A stretch of DNA of 64,000 nt from Woeseiaceae bacterium (GCA_028280615.1 JANQLK010000052.1:62001-126000); one strand, 5' to 3'. Positions 26,224 through 34,628 are shown, counted from the first letter of the stretch. The notes: a model not told the origin generated them from the letters alone. Translations and numbers: made by a program.

Positions 26224-26274
26224 AAAAACCGTTTTAACCTGCCAATTAGTTCGGTTTTTACGATAAATTATCGT
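26224..26274. promoter_or_regulatory. compound dyads in a divergent intergenic region
   Basis: The 304-bp spacer between two divergent genes for exported proteins is A+T rich in its middle. AAAAACCG (26224-26231) and CGGTTTTT (26252-26259) are perfect 8-bp inverted arms, and ACGATAAATTATCGT (26260-26274) is a perfect odd palindrome directly next to it. The second looks like a repressor operator. Nothing else is identified in this spacer besides the ribosome binding sites. Confidence 0.5.
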
Positions 26275-26432
26275 TCCGCGGTTCTGGCCATGCCGACGGC
26301 TGTCGCGGCCCGCGATTCCTGCTCGCGAATGAGTGCGCGCGAGGCCAACGTGCCCCCGGGCGGCCGCTCACGGTGTGACCGCCCGTCTATCGCTGCGTAT
26401 ACTTCATTCGCAACAATAAGGGGGAGTCCGCC

Positions 26433-26942
26433 ATGCGAATTCTGTCGACCGTAGCTGCGGCCACGCTGCTCGTTTTCATCGTTCTCACGGCGCACGCAGA
26501 GGACGACGCGATTACCGTCATCAGCCCCGTGCCCTTTGCCGAGGGCAGCGGCGCGACCGGCGCCGTCAAGTCCGACTGCACGCTGGAAACCCGCCTGCCG
26601 AAGTTCATCGAATCGGCGTCGAAGCGGGGCGTCAAGGTTTCGATCGGCGCCGATCCCGGCGAGAACGCCGCAGGCAGGGTCCTGTATCTCGAGTTTGCCA
26701 ATGTCCACGGGCCCGGCGGCGGCGCGTGGAGTGGTCCGAAGCTCGTGACCGTCCACGGTACGCTCAAGGAAAACGGCGAGGTCGTCGGCACCTTCGTCGC
26801 CACCCGCTACTCGACCGGCGGCGCCTTCGGCGGCTACAAGGGCACGTGTTCGATTCTCGGACGCTGCATCAAGGCGATCGGCAAGGACGTCGCGGCCTGG
26901 CTCAGGAATCCGACGATGGATGCGGCGCTGGGGGACGCGTAG
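26433..26942 (+). CDS. conserved hypothetical exported protein
   Basis: A 169-residue protein with ribosome binding site AAGGGGGAG upstream of the ATG at 26433. The signal peptide is MRILSTVAAATLLVFIVLTA to HAEDD. The body begins with a Cys-containing strand (KSDCTLETRLPKFI) and has a glycine-rich core (GPGGGAWSGPKLVTVHGTLK), then a Cys-rich tail G-G-Y-K-G-T-C-S-I-L-G-R-C-I-K-A-I-G-K-D-V-A-A-W-L and ends LGDA. The three Cys residues could form a disulfide plus one free thiol. The pattern is reminiscent of conserved hypothetical lipoprotein-like proteins of Gammaproteobacteria, but no named family is claimed. It is probably periplasmic. The next gene is 74 bp downstream and may be separately expressed. 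Confidence 0.7.
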   Translation: MRILSTVAAATLLVFIVLTAHAEDDAITVISPVPFAEGSGATGAVKSDCTLETRLPKFIESASKRGVKVSIGADPGENAAGRVLYLEFANVHGPGGGAWSGPKLVTVHGTLKENGEVVGTFVATRYSTGGAFGGYKGTCSILGRCIKAIGKDVAAWLRNPTMDAALGDA

Positions 26943-27016
26943 GCAGGCCGTACCGGTTCCGGCCCACCTCGCCCCGCGGTTCGCGCGCATCGAACATCCT
27001 GATGGGAGCAGCTATC

Positions 27017-28240
27017 GTGAAGCGTAAATTGAGCACACTGATATTCGTGTGGCTCGCCTGCGTGCCGTTCGGCACAGCCGTGGCGGAACAGGGCCTGGCA
27101 CTGGTCGACGTCAACGTCTTCGCCGGGTCGAAGGAAACGATTCAGCGCAACGCCATCGTCCTCATCGAGGACGGCCGGATCGTCCGAGTCGGGGATCATC
27201 GGACCGACATTCCCCGCGGCTACGACGTCATCAGTGGCGAGGGCAACTATCTAATGCCCGGGCTGTTCGACGTGCACACGCACCTCGATACGATCGAGCG
27301 CGCCGGCCGGGCGCTGGCCTCCGGCGTTACGACGGTCCGGTCCGCGAGCGTGCAGGCTTACGAAGACGTCGCGCTGCGTGAGCTCGTTCGAGCCGGGAAG
27401 CTCGCCGGGCCCGACATGCTTGCAGCCGGCGTTTACGTCACGCCGAATCTCGGCAATACCGTCCTGGCGGATCCCCGCCTCGGCGAGCTTGCCGCGGGCG
27501 CCACGAGCGATGCCGAGCTGCGCCTGCTCGTCGACGTCAACGCGAGCCGCGGTGTCGACGTCATCAAGACGCGCGGCACGCAGCGCGCGGGATTGCCCGA
27601 TACCGACCCGCGACAGCAGGTATACAGCCGGAGGCAGCTCGAGGTCATCGTCGACCAGGCGGAGAAGCACGGCCTGCCCGTGCTCGTCCACGCCCATGGC
27701 GACGAGGGTGCGCGGGCCGCGATCCTGGCCGGTGCGCGAAGCATCGAGCACGGCACCTATCTGTCGGGCGAGTCGCTGCGCCTCATGAAGGAGCGAGGCA
27801 CCTGGTTCGTCCCGACCTGGATCACGATGAGTGCAATGGCCGAGGAGAGTAACGACCACGTGCTCAGGCTGCGCGGCCGGCACATGGTCGCGACGCTCGA
27901 AAGCGCGATCCGGATGGGCCACGACATGGGTGTGCGCTTTGCGACCGGCGCCGACAGCTACTACGAGCGCGGCTCGATCAATCGAATCGCACTCGAAATC
28001 GAACGCTATGTCGAGCTGGGCTTCAGCAACTTCGAGGCGCTTCAGACGGCGACCACGAGCGCCGCGGAGTTGGTCGGCGTCGGCGACCGTACCGGCCGCG
28101 TCGAGGCCGGCCTCGAGGCCGACCTGATACTGGTTCCGGGCAACCCGCTCGAGGACGTTCGCGTCGTGCAGGACGTGCTCATGGTGATCAGCAACGGTCG
28201 CGTCGCCGTGAAGCGCATACCGTTCGCGGTCGAGGAATAG
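27017..28240 (+). CDS. exported metal-dependent amidohydrolase (imidazolonepropionase-like)
   Basis: 407 residues from the GTG at 27017, chosen because GGGAG lies eight bases upstream and it starts a good signal peptide (MKRKLSTLIFVWLACVPFGT to AVAEQ); an ATG 15 bases earlier is possible. Motifs of the amidohydrolase superfamily appear in order: H-x-H in LFDVHTHLD, the probable carbamylated Lys or equivalent in VIKTRGT, H in LVHAHG, H in SIEHGTYL, and D in TGADSYY. The C-terminal G-x-V-E-A-G-L-E-A-D-L-I-L-V-x-G-N-P-L segment is diagnostic for this cyclic-amide-hydrolase-like group. It is probably periplasmic. Related proteins include dipeptidases and prolidases of the same branch, so a peptide substrate is possible. 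Confidence 0.87.
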   Translation: MKRKLSTLIFVWLACVPFGTAVAEQGLALVDVNVFAGSKETIQRNAIVLIEDGRIVRVGDHRTDIPRGYDVISGEGNYLMPGLFDVHTHLDTIERAGRALASGVTTVRSASVQAYEDVALRELVRAGKLAGPDMLAAGVYVTPNLGNTVLADPRLGELAAGATSDAELRLLVDVNASRGVDVIKTRGTQRAGLPDTDPRQQVYSRRQLEVIVDQAEKHGLPVLVHAHGDEGARAAILAGARSIEHGTYLSGESLRLMKERGTWFVPTWITMSAMAEESNDHVLRLRGRHMVATLESAIRMGHDMGVRFATGADSYYERGSINRIALEIERYVELGFSNFEALQTATTSAAELVGVGDRTGRVEAGLEADLILVPGNPLEDVRVVQDVLMVISNGRVAVKRIPFAVEE

Positions 28241-28414
28241 GAGCCTCAATCCGCGCGGTCGGGCGCACTAGCGATCGTTACACCCGGTTACCCGTTGTTA
28301 CAGCACCGATATCCACGACGGTGTACGCGTTGCTATGCTTTCCTGCTTCCCAAGCCGAACCGGGACGCTTTTGAGCCCGCCATTCGGCAACGAAACGAAC
28401 CACGAGCAGTCAGC

Positions 28415-29293
28415 ATGGCGGAACGCAGCAACAACCAGGCCGTAATCGGCATCATCATCGGCGTCGCGCTCGGCGCGGCCATTTCCTGGGCCGGCAGCGA
28501 TGGCGGCGATAGCTGGGGCGGCGTCCCCGTGTTCGCGCTCTGTGGCCTTCTTGCATTCGCCATCAACTGGCTCGCCTTCATTCCGTCCGCGATCGCGCAG
28601 ACCGAGCACTACTACGATCTCGTCGGCGGCCTCACCTACATCTCGGTAACCATCACGGCCGTGCTGCTGTCGGCCGATCTCGATCTGCGGGGCACGATCG
28701 TCTCGGCGATGGTGCTGATCTGGTCGTTCCGGCTGGCAACCTTTCTGTTCCGCCGCATCGCGAAGGCCGGCACGGACAGCCGATTCGACGAGATCAAGAC
28801 GCGTCCGGTGTCCTTCCTGATGGCGTGGACCATTCAGGGCCTGTGGGTTCTGCTGACCGCCGCTGCCGCGCTCGCCGTAATCACGGGCGGCAACCGCGAG
28901 CCGCTCGGCGTATTCGGCTATGTCGGCATCGCGATCTGGCTCGCGGGATTCCTGATCGAGGTCGTAGCGGACAGCCAGAAGTCGAGCTTCAAGGCCGACC
29001 CGAACAACGAGGGCCGGTTCATCCGCACGGGCCTCTGGGCGTGGTCCCGCCACCCGAACTACTTCGGCGAGATCGTGATCTGGATCGGCATGGCCTTCAT
29101 CGCCGTGCCGGTGCTCGAGGGCTGGCAATGGGCGACGATGATCTCGCCGCTGTTCGTGATCTTTCTGCTGACCAGGGTCAGCGGCATCCCGATGCTCGAA
29201 AAGAAGGCCGATCAACGCTGGGGTGGACAGGATGACTACGAGGCCTACAAGCGCAACACGCCCGTGCTGATTCCGAAGCCGCCTGGCCAGTGA
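28415..29293 (+). CDS. DUF1295 / steroid 5-alpha-reductase-like membrane protein
   Basis: 292 residues from the ATG at 28415; longer in-frame extension lacks family similarity. Six to seven transmembrane helices are visible. The C-terminal half has the DUF1295 (PF06966) signature: R-F-D-E-I-K-x-x-P-V-S-F, F-K-A-D-P-x-N-x-G-R-F-I-x-x-G-L-W-x-W-S-R-H-P-N-Y-F-G-E, then W-x-G-M-A-F and L-L-x-x-V-S-G-I-P-x-L-E-K-K. The RHPNYFGE segment is shared with steroid 5-alpha reductases and isoprenylcysteine methyltransferases and probably binds the NADPH or other cofactor. The substrate is a lipid or isoprenoid by family inference. The stop TGA begins a copy of the recurring TGACTCAGGGCACTAG motif. Confidence 0.88.
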   Translation: MAERSNNQAVIGIIIGVALGAAISWAGSDGGDSWGGVPVFALCGLLAFAINWLAFIPSAIAQTEHYYDLVGGLTYISVTITAVLLSADLDLRGTIVSAMVLIWSFRLATFLFRRIAKAGTDSRFDEIKTRPVSFLMAWTIQGLWVLLTAAAALAVITGGNREPLGVFGYVGIAIWLAGFLIEVVADSQKSSFKADPNNEGRFIRTGLWAWSRHPNYFGEIVIWIGMAFIAVPVLEGWQWATMISPLFVIFLLTRVSGIPMLEKKADQRWGGQDDYEAYKRNTPVLIPKPPGQ

Positions 29294-29306
29294 CTCAGGG
29301 CACTAG
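29291..29306 (+). repeat. short dispersed motif TGACTCAGGGCACTAG at a stop codon
   Basis: It begins with the stop TGA of the DUF1295 gene and ends in CACTAG like the termini of the 165-bp palindrome. It differs from the copy at 2188 by one base plus the final G. Confidence 0.5.
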
Positions 29307-29318
29307 TCCGCCGTCGAT

Positions 29319-30230
29319 CTACTCGACCAGGTCCCAGTGCGGGCGCCCGCCGAAGCGCGCATCGAGCAGCTCGAGAAACAGCCGGACCTTCGCGGACAGG
29401 TGCCGGTTTCGCGGGTACAGTGCCGACAGCGTCAGCTGCGACGGCGGGAAGTCGGGGAGCACGGTTCGCAGGCTTCCCTCCTGCAACGCGCCGCCCACGA
29501 TAAACGTCGGCAGTAGCGCGATTCCCTGGTCCCCGAGCGCGGCCGTCTTCAAGACATCGCCGTTGTTGGAACACAGCGGCGCACTGACGATATAGGTTTG
29601 TTCGCCCCTCTCGCCCGTCAGCCGCCAGCCCGTCGTGGTGCCCGAATAGCCGTACTGCAGGCAGCGATGCTCCTTTAACTGCTTCGGGTGATCGGGCTCG
29701 CCCTGCACCGCGAGATAGCCGGGCGATGCACACAGGACGCGCCGCGCGGGCGCGATCTCGCGGCTCGCGAGGCTGGTCAGGTAGGCGGGCTCCGCAATTC
29801 GAAGCGTGAGGTCGAAGCCCTCCTCGATCGGATCGACGAAGCGATCGTTGAGTATCACTTCGACGTCGACCTCCGGATGCATCGCCATGAACTCGGTGAC
29901 GACCGGGGCGAGATGCCGGACGCCGAAACTCATTGGCGAGTTCACTCTCAGCTTGCCGGCCGGTCGCTCCTGAAGCTCGGTAACCGACATGACGGCCTCG
30001 TCGACGTCGGCCAGGATCTGGACGCAGCGCTCATAGAACGCGAGACCGGTCTCTGTCGGCGAAACCCTGCGCGTACTGCGTCGCAAGAGCTGGGTACCGA
30101 GATCGCGCTCGAGTCTGATGACCGACTTGTTGACGACCGAGCGCGACAATCCCATCGCACGAGCCGCCGCGGCGAAGCCGCTGTGCTCAACCACCTTTGT
30201 GAATGCCCGCATACTCTGCAGCCGATCCAT
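29319..30230 (-). CDS. LysR-family transcriptional regulator (CrgA-like)
   Basis: 303 residues from the ATG at 30228-30230. The N-terminal helix-turn-helix ([20 protein letters not shown], then [11 protein letters not shown] and [17 protein letters not shown]) is followed by a substrate-binding domain with the subgroup motif [12 protein letters not shown] and [12 protein letters not shown] longer in-frame start at 30305 adds an Arg-rich tail and is not used. The gene is divergent from the pirin gene with 156 bp between, an arrangement often seen when a LysR regulator controls a pirin. The spacer is A+T rich near 30290-30350. Ligand unknown. Confidence 0.92.
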   Translation of the reverse strand: MDRLQSMRAFTKVVEHSGFAAAARAMGLSRSVVNKSVIRLERDLGTQLLRRSTRRVSPTETGLAFYERCVQILADVDEAVMSVTELQERPAGKLRVNSPMSFGVRHLAPVVTEFMAMHPEVDVEVILNDRFVDPIEEGFDLTLRIAEPAYLTSLASREIAPARRVLCASPGYLAVQGEPDHPKQLKEHRCLQYGYSGTTTGWRLTGERGEQTYIVSAPLCSNNGDVLKTAALGDQGIALLPTFIVGGALQEGSLRTVLPDFPPSQLTLSALYPRNRHLSAKVRLFLELLDARFGGRPHWDLVE

Positions 30231-30386
30231 ACCGTTCGTGTCCCGCGGCCGTCGGACTGTGCCTGTCCACAAACAATTGTCGCCGAAACGGAGACAAAAT
30301 GTCACTAGTCTGTCGGATTGTCATCAGTTCGGGTCGAAACCATACTCGAGTCATTGACAAACGACGACTTTCACGAGGAGCAGCAA

Positions 30387-31088
30387 GTGTTTGCGATTCG
30401 ATCGGCAAATGAGCGCGGCGCCGCCAACTTCGGCTGGCTCGATAGCCGCCACACGTTCTCATTCGGTAACTATTACGACCCGAAATTCATGGGGCACGGG
30501 CCGCTCAGGGTCATCAACGAGGACCGCGTGACGCCGGGCCAGGGCTTCGGCACGCACGGCCATAGCGACATGGAGATCATCTCCTACGTGCTGGACGGCG
30601 CGCTCGAGCACAAGGACAGCATGGGGACGGGTTCGATCATCCGGCCGGGTGACGTGCAGCGCATGTCCGCGGGTACCGGCGTTCGCCATAGCGAGTACAA
30701 CGCGTCGGACATCGACCCCGTGCACTTCCTTCAAATCTGGATTCTGCCCGAGAACAACGGCGCGGAGCCGGGCTACGAGCAGAGAACTTTCGCCGACGAC
30801 GAAAAGCGCGGCAAGCTGCGCCTCGTCGGTTCGCGCGACGGCCGTGACGGCTCCGTGACGATTCGCCAGGATGTCGATCTGTTCGCCTCCGTGCTCGATG
30901 CCGGAGACAGCGTGAGCTACGAGCTGGCCGAAAACCGCACGGGCTGGCTGCAGGTCGCTCGCGGCACGTTGCGCCTCGGGGACAACGCGCTTTCGGCGGG
31001 AGACGGAGTTGCGCTGAAGGGCCCGCATACGCTCGAACTCGAAGGCGTCGATGACGCCGAGGTCCTGTTGTTCGACATGGGCAGCTAG
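30387..31088 (+). CDS. pirin family protein (YhaK/YhhW type)
   Basis: 233 residues from the GTG at 30387, preferred because GAGGAG lies seven bases upstream and it matches the family N-terminus (MFAIRSANERGAANFGWLDS, then RHTFSFGNYYDP). Bicupin pattern: H-H-E-like metal ligands in GFGTHGHSDMEIISYVLDGA, MSAGTGVRHSE, and a second cupin with lower conservation. YhaK/YhhW-type pirins can have quercetinase-like activity or act as redox sensors; the function here is not known. The divergent LysR gene may regulate it. The stop TAG falls in a CTAGTGTCCTGTCTCGCC motif related to the ends of the 165-bp palindrome. Confidence 0.92.
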   Translation: MFAIRSANERGAANFGWLDSRHTFSFGNYYDPKFMGHGPLRVINEDRVTPGQGFGTHGHSDMEIISYVLDGALEHKDSMGTGSIIRPGDVQRMSAGTGVRHSEYNASDIDPVHFLQIWILPENNGAEPGYEQRTFADDEKRGKLRLVGSRDGRDGSVTIRQDVDLFASVLDAGDSVSYELAENRTGWLQVARGTLRLGDNALSAGDGVALKGPHTLELEGVDDAEVLLFDMGS

Positions 31089-31102
31089 TGTCCTGTCTCG
31101 CC
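31085..31102 (+). repeat. partial repeat CTAGTGTCCTGTCTCGCC at a stop codon
   Basis: It aligns with the left end of the palindromic element at 25509 (CTAGTGTCGTGTCCCGCA) with three mismatches in 18 and contains the TAG stop of the pirin gene. No second inverted end was found nearby, so it appears to be a solo end or degraded copy. Confidence 0.5.
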
Positions 31103-31194
31103 AGTTGATGCGCCATTTTGTGGGTTGCATCACTGAGCGCGGGCCGCGCCAATGGCATAATCGTCGGCTGAATCCGAACCGACCGTCCCAAGTA

Positions 31195-31677
31195 ATGAGC
31201 AACGATCTCAAGAAGACGATCCGCATTCGCCGCGACAACGCGCCCGACGGAGCATCGCCAGCGGAAAACGGTCCGTCGGCGACCGCGGAACTCGAACTCG
31301 TATCGACGCAGATGCTGGAAAAGATTCTGTTCGACATGAACGATGTCCCCAGCGAGCAGATGCGCGAAATTGCCGACAGCGAGGAAGAAGGCTGGCTCGC
31401 TCGGGAAGCCGATGGTAAGAACTTCGAGATCCTCAAGGACGACGAGCTCGAGTCGGCGCTGCGCGCCGCGAACGAAGACCACGATCCGCTCAACGTCCCC
31501 GATTCATCGCTCGAGCAGGTCGATTCGCTGCGCGACACCGCCGACGATCTCTGCCTCGTGTCTACCCAACACCTGCGCAGGATGCTCGATGGCGGTACCG
31601 ACGTTAACAACCCCGCCCCGGATGAAATCGACGAAGAGCCCGAGCCCGACAGCTTCGATCCTTACAACAGCAGCTAG
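31195..31677 (+). CDS. hypothetical acidic protein with internal LVSTQ repeat
   Basis: 160 residues from the ATG at 31195; there is no strong ribosome binding site. There is no signal peptide or membrane segment. The protein is strongly acidic. Two copies of a short helix motif are seen: ELELVSTQMLEKILFD (about residues 32-47) and DLCLVSTQHLRRMLDG (about 117-132). They suggest a duplicated module separated by an acidic linker (SEEEGWLAREADGKNFEIL). No known domain is recognised. Its neighbours are the pirin gene and another hypothetical gene on the same strand, with about 230 bp of spacer after it. A cytosolic interaction or adaptor role is only a guess. Confidence 0.65.
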   Translation: MSNDLKKTIRIRRDNAPDGASPAENGPSATAELELVSTQMLEKILFDMNDVPSEQMREIADSEEEGWLAREADGKNFEILKDDELESALRAANEDHDPLNVPDSSLEQVDSLRDTADDLCLVSTQHLRRMLDGGTDVNNPAPDEIDEEPEPDSFDPYNSS

Positions 31678-31763
31678 AACGCATCTCGAAATGGATCGTG
31701 ACAGCCGCGAACACCGGCGCGCTCACAATGGCGCCAACCCACCGGTCACTCTGAACCTCTGTC

Positions 31764-31792
31764 TCACATTTGTGTGACCAGACTCACATGTG
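31764..31792. promoter_or_regulatory. two tandem palindromes TCACATTTGTGTGA and CACATGTG
   Basis: TCACA-tttg-TGTGA (31764-31777) and CACATGTG (31785-31792) have centres 18 bp apart, less than two helical turns. They precede the gene at 31912 by about 120 bp. The first half-site resembles CRP/FNR-type half sites (TGTGA) but the spacing is shorter than the CRP N6. A candidate regulator binding region. Confidence 0.4.
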
Positions 31793-31911
31793 GTGTATGT
31801 CATTCGCCGCTAGTATTCATAAGGCGGTTCGGCATCAGGCAGGCGCGGGACTCGAGATCAAGCGGCCGAACTCACGGCTTTGAGACCGCTTCTACGGACA
31901 GCATCGTATCA

Positions 31912-32499
31912 ATGACTGCAAAGTGGCAAAGACTATTCGGTAAAGACAGAAAGCCCAGGGTCCAGGTTCGTCTCGGCGACCGGGTCGAGAAGTTGACCAG
32001 CACTCAGGCTCACCGATTCGAAGACCTGCTGAAGAGCAATGCGCCCTCCCGGCCCACCGAACCGTCCAATCCCTTCGATCAGTCGAAGTACTCGATCGAA
32101 GAAGCTGCATTCCGTCTGATGGTCGAAGACGAAGCGATACTCCAACTGGCCGCTTCCGGATCAGTCGACCTGTATACCAGTGTCGCAGGTCTGTCCGGCC
32201 ACTGGCAGCAGCAGGCGGCCGACGGCAGCGTGATCGATTCGCCCGACGTCACGCTTCGCTCCGGGTTGCTTGCATTGACACGGGATGCATGCCGTCGACT
32301 CGCGGCGCACGGCCGGACTCGCGCAGCCAGTTTCGAGTTCAAACGACTCGCCGATCCATCGGCTACGGAACTCGACGATGAGACGCTGTCGGCGTTGTCG
32401 ATGTGGAAGGAAAACCGCGTTCGCTTCCTGGCACACGAGCCCAGACCCGTGGAGGCGAGTCAAATCGTACTGCTGGCCCCGCTCGCCGTCCCGGCGTAG
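31912..32499 (+). CDS. hypothetical protein
   Basis: 195 residues from the ATG at 31912. The frame is open further upstream, but that part looks non-coding and contains the palindromes. The N-terminus is basic (KWQRLFGKDRKPRVQVRLGD), with a mixed helical core (YSIEEAAFRLMVEDEAILQL) and a C-terminal hydrophobic strand (QIVLLAPLAVPA). There is no signal peptide. No family is recognised. It converges on the BLUF gene with 35 bp between. The TSTQ in its N-terminal third resembles the VSTQ of the preceding hypothetical protein, but no wider similarity is seen. Confidence 0.6.
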   Translation: MTAKWQRLFGKDRKPRVQVRLGDRVEKLTSTQAHRFEDLLKSNAPSRPTEPSNPFDQSKYSIEEAAFRLMVEDEAILQLAASGSVDLYTSVAGLSGHWQQQAADGSVIDSPDVTLRSGLLALTRDACRRLAAHGRTRAASFEFKRLADPSATELDDETLSALSMWKENRVRFLAHEPRPVEASQIVLLAPLAVPA

Positions 32500-32534
32500 C
32501 CCTTCTCCAGGCAACAGGCGCGAGGACAGTTCCC

Positions 32535-33014
32535 TCAGGCCGATTCCGACGTTCGCGCGATCGACAGGGAGCGTCGGTCCGCCTCGCCGTTCGCACCCTG
32601 TCGTTCCTCGAGGCTGCCCGCCAGGTCGAGCAGGAGCAAACGCGCGCTGTTGCCAGCCAACTCCTCGGGCCGAAACTCGTCGTGACCCGAGTAACGGAGC
32701 AGACGTACCCGATTGACCGCGGTATCGCCGACATAGGCCATACTCCAGCCAGGAAAATCCCGATGCTGGACCTCTTCGTATCTCAGGATCTCCGCTCCCT
32801 CGTGCCGGCGATCACACAGGATCTTGCGGTATATGTCGTTGACTGCAGAACGCGACCCCTCAAGGCACTGAAGGAAGCGCTCGGCCGAAAAACACAGCAG
32901 TCCGGTAACGTTGGCCCGCGAATTGAACTCGCGAGCCCCCAGGAGAATACTCTCAACGTCCTCGGGTCCGATGCCCGTGGATCGACTTGAGTATATGAGT
33001 TGAATCAGGTTCAC
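32535..33014 (-). CDS. BLUF-domain blue-light photoreceptor
   Basis: A 159-residue protein starting at a GTG with GAGGT six bases upstream. A complete BLUF domain occupies residues 1-95: Y8 in LIQLIYSS, N31 in FNSRANVTGLL and Q49 in RFLQCLEG form the flavin hydrogen-bond network, and W90 lies in GWSMAYVG. BLUF proteins bind FAD and shift on blue light through this Tyr-Gln pair. The C-terminal 60 residues (RLLRYSGHDEFRPEELAGNS onward) form a short helical extension without an output domain, so it is a short BLUF that would signal by protein contact. It is divergent from the M20 peptidase gene. Partner unknown. Confidence 0.92.
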   Translation of the reverse strand: MNLIQLIYSSRSTGIGPEDVESILLGAREFNSRANVTGLLCFSAERFLQCLEGSRSAVNDIYRKILCDRRHEGAEILRYEEVQHRDFPGWSMAYVGDTAVNRVRLLRYSGHDEFRPEELAGNSARLLLLDLAGSLEERQGANGEADRRSLSIARTSESA

Positions 33015-33201
33015 GACGTACCTCGAAAGCGATTGAGCACGAGCCTTTGTGCCGGATTGGATTGCCTTACGCCTGTATCGGCCGAATCCGCGGTATCTTT
33101 AGAAACGGAATCGTTGGCGGCCTCCCCGAGTGCCGGACGCTTCGCCCGGCGCTCCGGCCGGGATACTATTGGCCGCTCTCGACAGTCTCCCGGGGCCCTC
33201 C

Positions 33202-34608
33202 ATGCGCCAGTTCCTCGTATTTCTGTGTCTCTCTCTGCCCGCGAGCGTGCTCGCCCAGGATCGCTACCTGATCGACTGGGACGCCGTCGGCGAGGAAGCC
33301 GCGACGATCCTGACCGAGCTCGTACAGATCGACTCGTCGAACCCGCCCGGAAACGAGACAAAGGTCGCCGAGTACCTCAGGCAGGCGCTCGCCGAGGAGG
33401 GCATCGACTCCGAGCTGTACGCCCTCGACCCCGACCGCGCCAACCTCGTCGCCCGTTACCGCGGCAACGGCTCGAAGCGGCCGCTGCTCATCATGGGGCA
33501 CACCGACGTCGTCGGCGTGCAGGCGGAAAACTGGAGCGAGGAGCCGTTCGGTGGGCTGCGCAAGGACGGTTACATCTGGGGCCGCGGCACGCTCGACGAC
33601 AAGGACAACGTCACGGCCGGCCTCATTGTAATCCTGCTTCTGAATCGCCTCGGCGTCGAGATGGATCGCGACATCATCTTCCTGGCCGAGTCGGGCGAGG
33701 AAGGCACGCCCGAAGTCGGCGTCACGTTCATGGTCGAACGGCACTGGGACAAGATCGCGGCCGAGTATGCGATCGCCGAGGGCGGCAGCATGCAGGAGGT
33801 CGACGGTCACGTGCACGTCGTCGGCATCGAGACCACCGAGAAGGTTCCGCGCCGCGCGCGGCTCGTCGCAACCGGAACGGCGGGCCACGGCTCCGTGCCG
33901 CGCCGGGACAATGCCGTGACCGCGATCGCCGAGGCCGTCGCGAAGGCCGGCAACTGGGACACGCCCGTGAGCCTGAACGAGACGACGCGCGCGTACTTCG
34001 CGCGGCTTGCCGAAGTGAGCGAGGGCGACGCCGCGTTCCGCTACGCCAACGTGGAGAATCCCGAATACCAGGCCGAGATCTCGGACTGGTTTCGTAACAA
34101 CGACCCGTACCACTACTCGCAGCTGCGCACCTCGGTCGTGCCGACGATCATCGATGCGGGCTTCCGCCGCAACGTGATTCCGTCACAGGCCGAGGCCATG
34201 CTCGATATCCGCATGCTGCCCGGCGAGGACGTCGCGGGCTTCTACGCGAAGCTCGCCGCCGTGATCGACAACCCGGCCGTCGAGATCGTGCCGGAGCGCA
34301 TCTACCGGCCCGCCGCCGTGCCGTCCGGTATCGACAACGAGATGTTCGCGGTGATCGAGTCCGTGGCCGAGACGCTGTATCCGCGTTCCACGACGATCCC
34401 GATCATGTCGACGGGCGCCACCGACATGGCTCAGCTCCGGGCCAGGGGGGTCCAGGCCTACGGCATCGGTCCCGCGAGAACGCTCGAGGAAATGAACAGT
34501 CGTTTCGGTGCGCACTCGGACGACGAGCGCGTCGCCGTGGAGTCGCTAAAGGACATGATCCGATTCCTTTGGTACGTCGTCATGGAAATCGGTGCGGCGA
34601 ACTCATGA
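33202..34608 (+). CDS. exported M20/M28-type zinc carboxypeptidase
   Basis: 468 residues from the ATG at 33202 with a signal peptide (MRQFLVFLCLSLPASVLAQD). It has the M20 family metal ligands: H in LIMGHTDVVG, bridging D in GRGTLDDKDN, the catalytic E and ligand E in LAESGEEGTPE, an acidic ligand in IAEGGS, and the last H in RFGAHSDDERV. The central dimerisation domain (GTAGHGSVP start) is present. It is probably a periplasmic di-zinc peptidase releasing C-terminal or dipeptide residues. The stop TGA starts a double copy of the dispersed motif. The septum-formation gene converges from 16 bp away, sharing that motif. Confidence 0.9.
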   Translation: MRQFLVFLCLSLPASVLAQDRYLIDWDAVGEEAATILTELVQIDSSNPPGNETKVAEYLRQALAEEGIDSELYALDPDRANLVARYRGNGSKRPLLIMGHTDVVGVQAENWSEEPFGGLRKDGYIWGRGTLDDKDNVTAGLIVILLLNRLGVEMDRDIIFLAESGEEGTPEVGVTFMVERHWDKIAAEYAIAEGGSMQEVDGHVHVVGIETTEKVPRRARLVATGTAGHGSVPRRDNAVTAIAEAVAKAGNWDTPVSLNETTRAYFARLAEVSEGDAAFRYANVENPEYQAEISDWFRNNDPYHYSQLRTSVVPTIIDAGFRRNVIPSQAEAMLDIRMLPGEDVAGFYAKLAAVIDNPAVEIVPERIYRPAAVPSGIDNEMFAVIESVAETLYPRSTTIPIMSTGATDMAQLRARGVQAYGIGPARTLEEMNSRFGAHSDDERVAVESLKDMIRFLWYVVMEIGAANS

Positions 34609-34628
34609 CTCACGACTCACGACACTAG
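34606..34628. repeat. dispersed motif shared by two convergent stop codons
   Basis: TGACTCACGACTCACGACACTAG reads the M20 peptidase stop TGA on the plus strand and ends in CTAG, whose complement gives the TAG stop of the minus-strand gene at 34625-35110. It has a small tandem duplication (GACTCAC twice). On the minus strand it begins CTAGTGTCGTG, identical to the 11-base end of the 165-bp palindrome. Confidence 0.55.

Noticed and set aside
26224..26259. Rho-independent terminator from AAAAACCG ... CGGTTTTT
   Set aside because: The G+C core is only three pairs with a 20-base loop and it lies between two divergent starts, where no transcript needs to end.
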